Assembly: GCF_029962835.1 (NCBI RefSeq)
Contig: NC_080574.1
Coordinates: 22,604,001 to 22,668,000, forward strand
Length of the DNA stretch: 64,000 nucleotides
Direction of reading: 5' to 3'
From: Magnolia sinica
Taxonomy: Eukaryota; Streptophyta; Magnoliopsida; Magnoliales; Magnoliaceae
The notes under the pieces are model-generated. The model was not told the origin of the DNA. It ran no database searches and saw nothing but the letters and a program-made list of their open reading frames with translations. This document shows, in pieces, positions 56,201 to 61,883 of this stretch. Numbering within the stretch: position 1 is the stretch's first letter; each line of letters begins with the position of its first letter. Position numbers and translations under genes: made by a program.

Positions 56201-57498
56201 CTGTCCAACAGGTACTGGTCTCCATGGGTTCGAGTGGCTATGTGGTGTGTGTAAAAAAGAAAAAGAAGAAAGAAAAAAGAAAAAAAAAAGGTACTGCCCT
56301 CTGTGAAAAAGGGGCACCCTGAATCAAATTTATCCAACCATTAGGTGGGTGACACCATAGAAACAATGTACATTTTAGTTGCAATCATTTCTCTGTGGAA
56401 ATATACATGTATGCATGCAAATATTTTGTGAGTATCGTTGGTAGGTTGCCCCCTTACACATGCTTAATACATCCAATATGAATGATGGGAAGCTTTGTAA
56501 CCTTCTTGCGGATCTGCTTAGCAATTTTCTGGAATGTCACTATTTCAGAGAGCTCTGCTAAGTCACATGTGTGTACAGCCATGCTCATCTACGTGCTGGC
56601 AAACTTCGATATGGCAATCATGTGCAAGATCCAAGCAGTCCATCAGGCGGGCTGTTCTATGTAGATCCCCGGGCCAAAGGATCAAGATAATTCAGTCAGC
56701 AAGTGGGCCACAGTTTATGAACAAACAGACAGCTTTACTATTTTCTGAAATGCCACTATTTAAGTGAGGTTAGCTCAGCACGTACTCATGTATAGCATGC
56801 CCATGTACATGCTGCCTCATGTGCTAATATGGCACGCATACAAGATATGAGTGGTTGATTAGTTATGCCAAGCCTGAAAGAGTCAGGCTTGTTTGCCCAT
56901 CAGTTAGGCCAAGAGTATGAAACAATTGGCCAGGTAGCAACCTGCAATGGTTGTTTCGATGCTTGTGCGCCTATTCATTAATTTGTTTTGAATGTGATAA
57001 AGTGTTTGTCTTATGCAGGGGACTTATGTGGAGGGTATCAAAGAAGAGGTTGTTTTATCCCCTGCTCATGCCCTTTCTCTGATCGCATCTGGTGAAGGTA
57101 TGTGAAGTTGAAACCTGTAATTAAAATATGAAATGGTGCATGACTTTATGGAATACTCTTTCATTTCTCTGTACAAAAATGATTATATTTTGGTTTGGTC
57201 GTTCACTTGGATGTTTAGTTGTTTCCGTAGCTCTAGTTGCTCTGTTTTAATATTTAATGTGCTGGCCCCAAAAAATTACATTCGTTGAGAGATTGTAGTT
57301 TCCCTTCAATATTTCGTTACTGTTCTGAGCTATTGGACCTTTTCTCCCCATCAATTCTTTAGTCATTGTTATTTCTTGCTTACCCAATTGAGTGCTTATC
57401 GATCTACTTTTGATGGTGACATGATTGCAGAGCACAGGCATGTGGGTTCTAACAATTTTAATTTACTCAGTAGTAGGAGCCACACTATTTTCACCTTG
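28844..57498 (+). CDS. KIN-7 family kinesin, 5' part (exons 1-8, gene continues past window)
   Basis: Eight exons join into 846 nt with no stop: 28844-29219, 31650-31739, 49416-49468, 52108-52173, 52252-52305, 55926-55985, 57019-57097 and 57431-57498. A Ser/Pro-rich N-terminus of about 80 residues precedes the motor domain (VTVTVRFRPLSAREINKGDE). Motor marks are P-loop GVTSSGKTHTMH and switch I NNFNLLSSRSHTIF, with plant KIN-7 signatures SPGIIPLAVKDVFGIIQ, EIYNEVINDLLDP and GTYVEGIKEEVVLSPAHAL. Family members are plus-end-directed microtubule motors with roles in cytokinesis or organelles. The N-terminus resembles those predicted for organelle-associated KIN-7 proteins, but targeting is not shown. 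The exon with DLAGSE (switch II) was not found before 64000. Introns are filled with TEs; all splice sites seen are canonical. Confidence 0.93.
29220..31649 (+). other. KIN-7 intron 1
   Basis: 2430 bp, GT-AG, T-rich 3' end (TTTCTCTTTTTATGCAG). It has simple repeats (TGTTGTTGTTGTTGTTG near 29770, GATGATG near 30345) and a poly(T) at about 30829. No other gene was recognised. Confidence 0.7.
31650..31739 (+). CDS. KIN-7 exon 2
   Basis: 90 nt. The aspartate codon G|AT is split over intron 1. Encodes DRVFGPATTTRHVYDVAAQ and VVSGAMEGING, closing at ATG|GTAACT. Confidence 0.93.
31740..32734. other. Intronic sequence with poly(T), (CTT)n and a LINE-tail-like segment
   Basis: A T run at about 32487-32508 is followed by (CTT)n at about 32523-32545. 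About 32621-32720 (TTTTTTTTGAAGG then ATTCAATTAAAAGAG) resembles the minus-strand 3' tail of a LINE. No gene. Confidence 0.5.
32735..32877 (+). repeat. Gypsy 5' LTR (3' portion)
   Basis: Direct-repeat partner of 35818-35973: both read AAGTGTGAGTTTT, GAAGTTTGATATC, ATAAAATTATTTCTC, TCCATTATTCTTGTGGGT, TTTGCGATTT and GGGTTGCAC. The LTR appears cut at its 5' side by the LINE-tail-like sequence. A primer-binding-site-like TTGGTATCTGAGTGG, similar to the initiator Met-tRNA site TGGTATCAGAGC, begins at 32881. Confidence 0.7.
33100..34185 (+). pseudogene. Ty3/Gypsy gag remnant
   Basis: Separate frames carry gag-like pieces: RYLNGLNMDIRNELTF (33.6 kb), a broken zinc knuckle reading ACFKCWQLGHRSFSL (33.93 kb, last Cys missing) and VYDDRGELLVVQWAML (34.15 kb), which in Gypsy elements precedes the protease. 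No protease, reverse transcriptase or integrase follows before the 3' LTR, so most of pol has been lost. Confidence 0.65.
34830..35060 (-). mobile_element. LINE 3' tail fragment within the Gypsy remnant
   Basis: TTTATTAAGAAGAGACCGCC and ATACAACCCAAAGC resemble the 3' ends of the LINEs at 53110 and 58206, read on the minus strand. It is short and 5'-truncated; no TSD could be determined. Confidence 0.4.
35818..35973 (+). repeat. Gypsy 3' LTR (3' portion)
   Basis: Matches 32735-32877 in the same orientation, with small indels and an extra TTTATCCATT. It ends GGGTTGCAC at the same point as the 5' copy. The upstream part of the LTR was not matched because the 5' partner is truncated. Confidence 0.65.
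36049..36408 (-). pseudogene. LINE reverse-transcriptase tail (zf-RVT) fragment
   Basis: The 119-codon minus ORF carries ISFIWKYKGPPKVLTFTQLV, IDNLQKRNMLITNACSVCLK and ANHLFIHYPF, the zf-RVT pattern (CxxC then HLFxHCP) found after reverse transcriptase in plant L1-type LINEs. The final HCP cysteine is a tyrosine here. Truncated on both sides. Confidence 0.7.
36500..36615. repeat. Short GGTAGAGCACCTGTGC repeats
   Basis: Four degenerate copies of a 12-16-base word (AGAGCACCTGTGC, AGAGCACCTATGC, AGAGCACCTGTGC, AGAGCACCCGTA) with uneven spacing. Confidence 0.6.
36800..37065. repeat. Diverged tandem duplication, period about 130 bp
   Basis: Two successive units share AAGAAGGCATA, ATAATCATCAAT/AGTCATCAAT, ATAATGTGTAC and CACAAAAAGAATTCATG/CACAAAAGGATTCCATG in the same order. 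Divergence shows it is old. Confidence 0.6.
37066..38026. other. Intronic sequence, no feature recognised
   Basis: A GT-dinucleotide run lies at about 37527-37542. A plus-strand ORF at 37308-37571 is low-complexity and lacks homology that I can see. Confidence 0.4.
38350..38870. repeat. TIR-repeat copy nested in the Harbinger element
   Basis: Words ACTGTCCATCTCTTTAGC, GAGCATGAGCCCCAAAAAG, CTCAAGTGAACAACA, CCACCATTAACAGATTATTG, and at the far side AGATTATGATCAGCTTCATTT follow the family order. It lies between the left TIR and the viroplasmin-like ORF. Confidence 0.55.
39039..39440 (-). CDS. Viroplasmin/RNase H N-terminal-like domain with C-terminal membrane segment
   Basis: 133 codons. Residues 8-57 (FYVVFVGRQLGIYYTW, then Cys29, VEGYNHARFRSY and EEAFIAW) fit the small domain shared by RNase H1 N-termini and caulimovirus inclusion-body protein (PF01693-type), which binds nucleic acid hybrids. 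Residues 60-105 are a Pro/Gly/Asn-rich linker, and 111-131 are a strongly hydrophobic stretch that predicts a membrane anchor. No RNase H catalytic domain follows. Met1 or Met8 could start. TTTTGAACAG just before Met8 is a good splice acceptor, so it may instead be a 3' exon. It lies downstream of the Myb/SANT ORF on the same strand of the Harbinger element. Accessory transposon gene or captured host gene are both possible. Confidence 0.6.
   Translation of the reverse strand: MTSSFEQMAKFYVVFVGRQLGIYYTWEECKVQVEGYNHARFRSYKYTEEAFIAWSTFIGDAVPNQAGIGVDNASGYYFAPDMPAPMIPATTRTANPGNSIGCSDFDRDSTLVLFIVFGVAVMVMVFQLMVLYH
39820..40419 (-). CDS. Myb/SANT-like protein, exon 2
   Basis: Open from the acceptor TTGTGTCTAG to the stop: 199 codons with no interruption. 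It contains the conserved HPDAAQF...YDDLEYIFG block, and near the end KGKNFGRMSQIIPVLEELEG followed by LTADEVLWATKLL, a helical C-terminus typical of these proteins. Confidence 0.65.
   Translation of the reverse strand, partial: SHPDAAQFCGKPMPRYDDLEYIFGNDGATGKACATGNFPPSATTPRWKDIEVSSNHTVDLNDDINIISSEDLGDTAPEIHWPYDSRRGNNIPYPSPTQNGNASCNTNSTVNSKKRPRVERPVDMIGTGMVDIGGAMKSIAISIDKGKNFGRMSQIIPVLEELEGLTADEVLWATKLLSKEESYGAPPSLTLSKRREFHL
40687..41295. mobile_element. hAT MITE (609 bp) inside the Myb/SANT exon
   Basis: Ends TAGGGGTGCACACG and reversed TAGGGGTGCACATTG are nearly identical TIRs. Flanks AAGACTCC (40679-40686) and ACGACTCC (41296-41303) match 7 of 8. The interior is built of CCGGTTCGGTTCCGGAACCG-like words on both strands, so the element could form long imperfect hairpins. 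No ORF of its own. Confidence 0.85.
41866..43200 (-). pseudogene. PIF/Harbinger transposase (HARBI1-type DDE nuclease), nearly intact
   Basis: Starts MARSDWTDEELEFFAV at 43200. The helix-turn-helix part reads FNLCSILRDKGLLAGAKHVS in a shifted frame, then MFLYTLSHNVRNRVIGHHF and SGETISRYFNR. The catalytic triad is present: Asp in VIDGTHIPAF, Asp in YYIVDAGYAHS and Glu in NVIERCFGVFKAKFPIL. A likely intron spans 42607-42703 (donor GTATGA, acceptor GACTTAG) and joins NPHWAQYFQ to DCISVIDGTH. Defects are a TAG in place of Gln before MFLYTL, a stop after DFFITSNE, and frame changes. The C-terminus (VLHNFIKMSGDDD) is complete. The family cuts and pastes DNA at TWA targets. Confidence 0.85.
43201..44039. 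other. 5' region of the Harbinger element
   Basis: No coding exon was recognised. It lies upstream of the transposase start (minus strand), so it could hold the promoter. CTCTCTCTCTATATAGG at about 43210 (plus strand) gives, on the minus strand, CCTATATAGAGAGAGAG, a TATA-like box next to the ATG at 43200. Confidence 0.4.
44040..45270. repeat. Two TIR-repeat copies nested in the Harbinger 5' side
   Basis: The first (about 44040-44520) has GCCATACATCCATTTTTCC, CCACCGTTGAAACCTTTCTA, GTGTGGTGTGGTCC and TACGCAATCCGCGAC. The second (about 44640-45270) has GGCCCACTGTGATTTCATGG, AAGCTCAAGTGGGCCACAC, TTATCCAACCGG and TATCCACGCCGTCCATTAG. Both lack clean ends. Confidence 0.55.
45271..46063. other. CpG-rich right terminal region of the Harbinger element
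   Basis: Contains GGGATTTCCC (45904-45913), GGGAAATCCC (45939-45948) and GCGCGGGATTTCC-type words close to the TIR. Long overlapping ORFs on both strands (45341-45997 plus, 45589-45993 minus) reflect low stop density and have no recognisable domain. Confidence 0.4.
46140..46600 (-). pseudogene. LINE reverse-transcriptase C-terminal fragment
   Basis: On the minus strand several short frames read like the region after the L1-type reverse transcriptase, for example GNHKSQFHGCGSFG and WRFREQRPPLEPGHSWQI-like words, with many stops. It is the equivalent of the WEEVCKPNNEGGVGLRNLEA block at 54200. Ends unclear. Confidence 0.45.
46654..46879 (-). repeat. Copia LTR, left copy
   Basis: A direct repeat of 47353-47577: TTAGGGAGTGAAAGGAAG, GAAAAGCTTTCT, AATTGCTAGAGAAACAA, CACAGGAGCACACAAC and AAATACACAA recur in order. 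On the element's own (minus) strand it is the 3' LTR. It is preceded by a purine tract (TTGAAGGGGAG), as expected for plus-strand priming. Confidence 0.7.
46900..47240 (-). pseudogene. Copia RNase H C-terminus
   Basis: Reads MRHVNLFSSKL (equivalent to the AxAAxELIWL block), then in another frame HCNNQVVVHIVSNPAFHERM, KHIEIDYHFIREKV and SKDQLADVLTKFLS, the hallmark end of plant Copia RNase H. It is frameshifted between the two parts and stops soon after. Confidence 0.85.
47353..47577 (-). repeat. Copia LTR, right copy
   Basis: Partner of 46654-46879. The boundary is marked by an 18-bp perfect inverted repeat, ATAAAAGGTGTGTTAGGG at 47341-47358 and its complement at 47453-47470. Confidence 0.7.
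47584..48121. mobile_element. Harbinger-like MITE (TSD TTA) with nested SINE
   Basis: Left end GGGCCCGTTTGTTTAACC; reversed right end GGACTTGTTTTTTTCG. TTA flanks both sides (47581-47583, 48122-48124). The inner parts share repeated CATAATGATAGCA / GTAATGATGACACATTTCC words. The SINE at 47769-47880 lies inside. The ends resemble those of the 8-kb Harbinger element nearby, which could have mobilised it. Confidence 0.65.
47769..47880 (+). mobile_element. tRNA-related SINE, copy 2 (TSD 17 bp)
   Basis: Exact 17-bp duplication ATCTTCAAAATACACTG at 47752-47768 and 47881-47897. The body has CTTGGGTGGTAGACTCTCAG (A-box side), GGTTCGAGT (B box) and a pure A tail. It is about 90% like copy 1 over the shared part but lacks its GTGTGTATGCGGGTG tail segment. 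Confidence 0.88.
48091..48435 (-). pseudogene. Unidentified coding-like fragment next to the MITE
   Basis: A minus-strand frame open for 114 codons reads DEGTNSQCLKVSSDSCQLST, KIRELEGIIRASFIHSQHPS, VFLSASFGMHCQDGK and EETIYPWVQDYL. Composition and lack of simple repeats suggest a former protein-coding exon, but I recognise no family. Its apparent C-terminus runs into the MITE end at 48121, so the MITE may have inserted into it. Confidence 0.3.
48530..49233 (-). pseudogene. LINE RNase H-like fragment
   Basis: Reads IWKLHYGSSSKGSPRPAGIG then LIIRENQGSIPCFYASLI, the start of the RNase H domain found at the C-terminus of plant L1-type LINEs (WKLNxDGSSxGNPGxAGxGG pattern, with the first Asp changed to Tyr). 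Frameshifts follow. A stretch at about 48700-48770 (TCTTATCCCAACTAACTGGG) looks like a separate minus-strand RTE tail. Confidence 0.6.
49416..49468 (+). CDS. KIN-7 exon 3 (P-loop)
   Basis: 53 nt encoding TVFAYGVTSSGKTHTMH, the nucleotide-binding P-loop, followed by the donor GTAAGT. Confidence 0.95.
49469..50464. other. Intronic sequence (KIN-7 intron 3), no gene
   Basis: A stretch at about 49695-49790 (GGGAAAAAGGTGAACTTAATT then AAGATGCCCAAAGGCC) resembles a LINE 3' tail on the minus strand. Nothing else was recognised. Confidence 0.4.
50473..51083. mobile_element. hAT MITE (611 bp)
   Basis: Ends TAGAGGTGTACACGAGTCG and reversed TAGGGTTGTACACGAACCG are clear TIRs. Flanks ATTAAACC (50465-50472) and ATTAAATT (51084-51091) match 6 of 8. 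GAGCTCGGC / TCGAGCC words fill the subterminal regions. It is a relative of the 40687 MITE and of the 8305 hAT, whose ends also carry TGTACACG. Confidence 0.8.
51114..51504. mobile_element. Mutator-type MITE with CCGTTACGG-rich TIRs
   Basis: 391 bp. The terminal parts are dense in GTAACGG / CCGTTA words in inverted arrangement (CAAGGTGTTCTGTAACGG at the left; reversed right end CATGGTGTGCCATAAAGG). The exact 8-bp word ACCTACTG flanks it at 51106-51113 and 51505-51512. It lies 30 bp from the hAT MITE. Confidence 0.7.
51513..52107. other. Rest of KIN-7 intron 3
   Basis: About 51845-51920 (GTTTTTTTGAAAGG, AATTTATTAGGAAAGCCCACC) resembles a very short LINE 3' end in minus orientation. No gene. 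Confidence 0.4.
52108..52173 (+). CDS. KIN-7 exon 4
   Basis: 66 nt between ATTTTAG and GAG|GTAGTC, encoding GEQKSPGIIPLAVKDVFG followed by IIQE. Confidence 0.93.
52252..52305 (+). CDS. KIN-7 exon 5
   Basis: 54 nt between GTCTCAG and GAG|GTAATC, encoding TPGREFLLRVSYLEIYNE. The intron before it is only 78 bp, in contrast to its neighbours. Confidence 0.93.
52400..52700. repeat. Two degraded AATTTGGGGT-type repeat copies (RTE-tail-like)
   Basis: TTTCTCCCAGCAATTTGGGGTCGGG, then TTGGTAAAAGTTCTATGATC, recur in related form at 52630-52700, 55060-55145 and 59550-59650. The ATC-rich lead-in (CATCATCTT) and the CCCAACxAATTTGGGGT core resemble the 3' ends of plant RTE LINEs on the opposite strand. 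Confidence 0.5.
53110..54230 (-). mobile_element. L1-type LINE, 5'-truncated, with poly(A)
   Basis: The poly(T) at 53110-53127 is the poly(A) tail of a minus-strand insertion. Coding pieces in order from the right: WEEVCKPNNEGGVGLRNLEA (about 54.2 kb), MRIRFGKDAWLGDKALREEF (53.94 kb), MGRNNMLTIDNLQKRRMVLP (53.60 kb) and CLMCMQNEESVDHLFIHCPF (zf-RVT). These are the region after reverse transcriptase in ORF2; frameshifts separate them. AGTAAGAGGCC at the tail and AATAAAAGGCC near 54316 may be a diverged TSD, which would extend the element to about 54314. Confidence 0.75.
54240..55019. other. Intronic sequence (KIN-7 intron 5), no gene recognised
   Basis: Several GGATGATC / GATCAGATTGG words recur at 54480-54760 as loose repeats. 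Overlapping ORFs (54452-54798) are without a known domain. Confidence 0.35.
55020..55150. repeat. AATTTGGGGT-type repeat copy
   Basis: CTTTCTCCCAACAATTTGGGG, TTGGCTTTAATGTGGTAGAT, TGGCAAAAGTTTTATGATTG and GCTGCCACCAGATG match the copies at 52400 and 59545 closely. An ATCATC-rich stretch precedes it. Confidence 0.6.
55540..55570. repeat. Poly(T) tract
   Basis: More than 20 T residues followed by AAAAAC and AGCTCATTCC; likely the A tail of a minus-strand retroposon whose body is too short or degraded to classify. Confidence 0.5.
55926..55985 (+). CDS. KIN-7 exon 6
   Basis: 60 nt between CTTTTCAG and CAG|GTACTA, encoding VINDLLDPTGQNLRIREDSQ. Confidence 0.93.
56218..56288 (+). mobile_element. 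5'-truncated SINE, copy 3 (TSD 8 bp)
   Basis: AGGTACTG repeats at 56210-56217 and 56289-56296. The body retains the B-box-like GGGTTCGAGTGG, the GTGGTGTGTGTAAAA end and an A-rich tail. The A-box half is missing. Confidence 0.65.
57019..57097 (+). CDS. KIN-7 exon 7
   Basis: 79 nt between TTATGCAG and GAAG|GTATGT, encoding GTYVEGIKEEVVLSPAHA and LSLIASGE. The next glutamate codon is split G|AG. Confidence 0.93.
57431..57498 (+). CDS. KIN-7 exon 8 (switch I)
   Basis: 68 nt after GATTGCAG, encoding HRHVGSNNFNLLSSRSHTIF plus TL, closing at TTG|GTAACT in phase 0. The NNxxxxSSRSH block is the ATP-sensing switch I. No following exon was found within the remaining 6.5 kb. Confidence 0.93.
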
Positions 57499-58200
57499 GT
57501 AACTATCTTCTACCGTTTTCATGTTATTAAATTTCAAATACAGTGTTACATGCATGCGATGCTTCCGGTTGCATGAGCTCTGATATTCTCTCACGGCCTT
57601 GATGTCGCCATTTGTACAAAGTGTCAGTATTCGTAGGAATTTTAAGCTACTTCTTCCCATATTCATAGCAAGAAAAGTTTGTTCATCTATTTGCCTGATG
57701 TCATGCTGCATTTTCTATTCATTTTGTTTAGAAATAAAATCAAGTTATAGTTTAATGATGAAAAAACTGTCAGAACAGAGTCTTAGGGGGAAACTAGAAA
57801 GGAATCTAACAATTCCACACGTCACTGGTGTGCCCCAAAACCATCCTCTATGAATTCTTGCCGAGTCACACAGGGCGACTTGGTCCAACTCGTCCAAGTC
57901 AGGGATGATTCAGCCCGAGTTGCTCCCCGCTTATAGCACACGTGGATATACTGGAGTATTTTTTGGCGCCAGTGGTTGGTATCTGGTGATGTGTCAAGGA
58001 TTCAGCTGATAATTTAAACCTTAGTACTGCTACTAACAAATGTGCTCCACTGTTTGGGCACGAGAGTTTATCATATTATATTCTCAAGCAACTTGCTTGC
58101 CTTTTGAATTTCCATTATAAATATATCATTGTCATGTCTACCTGTTGTTTCAAATAACCCAACGGTAGAGTCAATAAAAACCCTCACATGAATACTGCAA
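57499..58200. other. KIN-7 intron 8, first part
   Basis: No further kinesin exon (TIESS or DLAGSE coding) was found. About 57850-57930 has GAGTCACACAGGGCGACTTGG-type words similar to 18640-18790 and 23540. Confidence 0.4.
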
Positions 58201-58205
58201 CATAG

Positions 58206-59230
58206 TTTTTTTTTTTTTTTGAAAGATAATGCAGTTTTATTGAGAAAAAAGAGATTTATAGAAGGGACAACATTTTCATAGGATGAGTGGCAAGACGAGT
58301 AAGATGGAATTAGAAATGAATGCATTTGAAGGAAATTTGGAATAGCACCGATAGGTAATGAGATGAGGGGAAGTAAGATGGCTTGGTCATGTGCAACGGA
58401 GACCAAGAATCGTGCCAGTTAGGAGGTGTGAGCTGGTGCAAGGGAAGGATCTAAAAGGGAAAGGGGTGAAGCTAGTAAGAAAAGACTTGGTAACCGATGG
58501 TCTAGCTAATGTTATGGCCCTTGATAGAGTGGAATGGCGGAATGGGACTCATGTAGAGGACCTCAATTTATTAGGATAAGGCTTAGATGATGATGATGAT
58601 AAACAAAGGGGAAAATACGCAAGATCACCTAAGACTACCTATACGCCCTAGGACATGATAATAAGAAATCATCCACTCCCCTAACAACAAAATCTCAAAT
58701 TATTCCCCTTAGAGATACATCTAAGATATCTATTTTCAATAACTTTGACTATTAGACCTAGTGAAATCGTCCACTCTTGCACTCCAATCATACACTCTCC
58801 TATGGCTTTGGAGAAAGACCAACTTTAGTGGCTCGGCTTTATTTGTGATTGTTCAATTATTGCATTCCTTCCAGATTGACCACAATTGCACAAGGAGGGC
58901 TAGGTGCCACAACGATTTTCTTCTAACCCCAAAGAAAACCCGCTCCTAAGCTTCTAGAAGAATTGTAGATGAAGCCATCATCACCCAATCAAGGCCAAAC
59001 GCTGTAGAATTCCTACCATGCTATCGACGTGAATGGGCATTGAATGAACAAGTGGTCTGCTGATTCTTCCTTGAGCAAATGAAATAGACGTCTTTGATGA
59101 TCATCTCTCTGTTTTTGAAATGGTCTACCATTGATACCTTGTCCTTTACAACTAGTTAGCAAAAGGCTGGGTTGTTGGGGCTAATGTGACAATAGAGGTG
59201 GGGACACCCTTCCTACTAGCATCTTATTCA
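58206..59230 (-). mobile_element. L1-type LINE 3' fragment, interrupted by an RTE piece
   Basis: Poly(T) near 58207-58220 followed by AGATAATGCAGTTTTATTGAG is a minus-strand LINE tail. At 58610-59200 minus-strand frames read INGRPFQKQRDDHQRRLFHL and ESADHLFIQCPFTSIAW, the zf-RVT region. Between them (about 58350-58600) lies a plus-strand RTE end. Confidence 0.6.
58350..58600 (+). mobile_element. RTE-type LINE 3' end
   Basis: Plus-strand frame reads RWLGHVQRRPRIVPVRRCEL, then VKLVRKDLVTDGLANVMALD and RVEWRNGTHVEDLNLLG, the conserved C-terminus of plant RTE reverse transcriptases (RWxGHVQRR ... DRxxWRxxIHVADP). It ends with GATGATGATGAT, the short microsatellite tail typical of RTE. It is inserted in the LINE of opposite strand. 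Confidence 0.75.
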
Positions 59231-59544
59231 TCATGCAAAGAAGAATATGAAGCAAAGAGATGCTAAATGTTGGCAAATCAGCAAGCAATATAAAACAAAG
59301 ATATGAGGACTATGATAGTACTGCCTATTGTGATTCTTGGCGCACATTGGTTTTTTACTCCTTAATACTGTTTAAATAACTTCTTTATCCTCATGTATAG
59401 TCATATAATCACTTTCCCCTTATCTGAGTGAAGAAAGATCTTCCAGGGTTTTAGATGGTTGACAAATCCTCATTTGAAATCATGTTCCCTTATTGTAGAG
59501 GAAATTGACTTGTTTAAACCTTTAGTGGCATGTAGGTGCCCATG

Positions 59545-59655
59545 GTGTCTTTCTCCCATTAATTTGGGGTTGGCTGTTAAATGGTAGACCAGCAAAAGTT
59601 TTGATGATCGGCTTTCCACTAGACATCAATCATCCTCTTTTACCTTTGCTTGTGG
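59545..59655. repeat. AATTTGGGGT-type repeat copy
   Basis: TCTCCCATTAATTTGGGGTTG, ATGGTAGACCAGCAAAAGTT, TTGATGATCGGCTTTCCACT and AGACATCAATCATCC match the copies at 52400 and 55020. Confidence 0.55.
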
Positions 59656-60671
59656 AATTTTCCATGGTAGAGGGTCACATTGACACCACTCATGTTAGCA
59701 CAATCTTAATCCAGTTTTGAAACCCCTATGCAATTATTACACATAGGACCCATATGGTGATTGAGCAAAGTAAGGTCATGGTCCTCATGGAGGGGTAGTT
59801 GGTAGACAAACCGTTAGGCATAAAGTGCCCACATAGATTGTTGCAATTTGGTTATCACATAGGTGATATCTTGATTACTTGAATCACAAGAATGGACAAA
59901 GATGTGAAGATGGGGACATACGAGGTAAAGGAAAAGGGAAAGAAATCGATTGAGAAGAGAGAAAAGGAGTTCTTGGCGAAGGGAAAAAATGACTATGGTG
60001 CGAGGCCGTCAAGGGAGGGTATCAGAATTGTTGAGGTGGAAGGCTGAGAATGGATTCCGGTAAGCCAGAAAGGGAAATTGAAGGTAGTGCGAACTAGGGG
60101 AGAAGAAACTCAAGTGTTGCAGGAGCTGCCAACACTATACTATTTCCTGAAGGAATTGTTCAAATTGAAGGGAGCAATAGAAGCTTTGAATGACTCTCGT
60201 TTCAGAGGAAGGACTGGTTCATTGGGTGAAGTACAGTCCATAGGTAGTGATTTGGCCTTATCTGTAGAAGGAGTTGAAAAAGAAAAAGGAGCAAGGGAAG
60301 CCGGAAACTATGATGCCTAGCCTACCTTGAAGGAGACGGAAAAGAAAGTGAAGGAGGGGGGCGAATCATTTCGAGATGTGGTCGCTAGGAACTCAAGCAA
60401 TGAGGTGAAGCTTGCCGAAGCCTCCGAGAAAGATGGTGTCACTCTTCCCTCGTAGAATCGATGGGCATGGAGAAGCTCAGAAGGCAGGGGTCGGGGAGTG
60501 ATTATCCATCCGAATGTGCTGGAGAATGCATGGAGTTCCTTCTGGTGGAGTCTGATCCCGTCTATAAGATCAGATGGTTTAGAGGAGGTGGAAGAGTGCT
60601 ATCGCAAAATTGCAATGCGGAAGGAGACATTCCTCAAACATCTGAGTGATTTTGATGTGGATTCTCTTCGA

Positions 60672-60675
<4 letters not shown>

Positions 60676-60702
<27 letters not shown>

Positions 60703-61883
60703 CTTTTTTATTTTATTTTTATTTTTTTTATTTTTTTTTAAGTTCTCCATATGACTAGGCCTGGAGCATCCAATACCACATTGGTTGAAATTCATAGAAA
60801 AAAGAAAATTGTAGCAGCATCACAACTTCAAATGAGAAAGGAAGCAGGAGTGACATCTTGAGCAGAAAGTTCCTGTAGCTAAGCTCGTATCACTTAACAG
60901 GTTGTGCTTAAGACTAAAGAAGTGGGCATAGAATCCCTGAAAATTTATCAATTAGCACCCACATGTTTTATCTTTTTTTTTTTTTTTTTTTTTTTCCAGC
61001 CAAAAGAACCATATCTTTCATTAATAAACTGAATATACAAAACCTTTGGGTGGGGCCCAACAAAAAGGGCGAGCCCCACCAACCATATGCAACAACAGAC
61101 CGAAACAACCTGCTAATGACGAGCTACTGAGAAAACCGATTCCTGATCGCCCCAAGCCCCACTCTATCGAGGAACAGGCGGCCCCTAACCTCCTGGGGGA
61201 GGTCAGGAAGGGAGAGGAACAGGGACGACCCTTGATTGTTGCTGCCCAAGTTAGCCAAGCTGTTCGCCGGCCCGTTGCCTTCTCTAAAGACTTGACAAAA
61301 CCTTACCTGGCAGTGGGCAAAGAGAGTCCGGATTCTGTCGATCCAATGCCTCCACTTCCACCCCGCTTGAGAAGAGCCCGAAAGGATGTGCACCACTAGG
61401 AGGGAGTCGGATTCGATCATGATGTTCTTCAGCCCCTGGTGGAGACAGAGGGCTAAGCCATCATGGACGGCTCGCAACTCAGCCCTGGTATTAGAGGCAA
61501 TTCCGTAAGTGGTGTGAAAGCGAATCGGAAGTTACCCTTGTCTCCTCTACACACGCCACCTCGCCTAACCATCCCTAGATTGCCACGAGACGAGCCATCA
61601 ACGTTGAGCTTCACCCAACCAGTTGGTGGTTTTTTCCAATACACCACCTGGGTGTGATCATGGAGGCTAGGAACACCGCGGAGCCCCAAAGGAAAGAAAA
61701 TCCTGTTACCACTTTCAGCTTGGGAGGGAACAGCAGGAGCGTTTTCAATCCACTTCACCCACCCAGCAATACGAGCGATGATGGTTTCCGAACTTACTTT
61801 ATAGTTGTCAAACCTGGAAGTGTTCCTCGCCTTCCATAACTCCCACAGAATCAAGCAGGGCATCAGCTTACGTAAACAGCTCT
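60676..61883 (-). mobile_element. LINE B nested in LINE A, 16-bp TSD, apparent 3' transduction
   Basis: The exact 16-bp word GATTCTCTTCGAACTT flanks the insert at 60660-60675 and 61884-61899. Read on the minus strand: truncated 5' end, RNase H coding (61863-61124), 3' UTR, poly(A) (T run at 60973-60995), about 230 bp of unrelated sequence, then a second A-rich tail (60676-60741, with (CTT)n on the plus strand) directly at the TSD. Two tails within one TSD suggest that transcription read through the element's own poly(A) signal. Confidence 0.75.
61124..61863 (-). pseudogene. LINE B RNase H domain
   Basis: Two frames joined by one frameshift near 61460. The first reads LILWELWKARNTSRFDNYKV, then KKPPTGWVKLNVDGSSRGNL. 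The second reads AVHDGLALCLHQGLKNIMIE, then SDSLLVVHILSG and VFREGNGPANSLANLG. This is the plant LINE RNase H domain, with its catalytic Asp in NVDGSS and in IESDS, and His/Asn near the end altered. Only one frameshift suggests a fairly young insertion. Confidence 0.8.
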
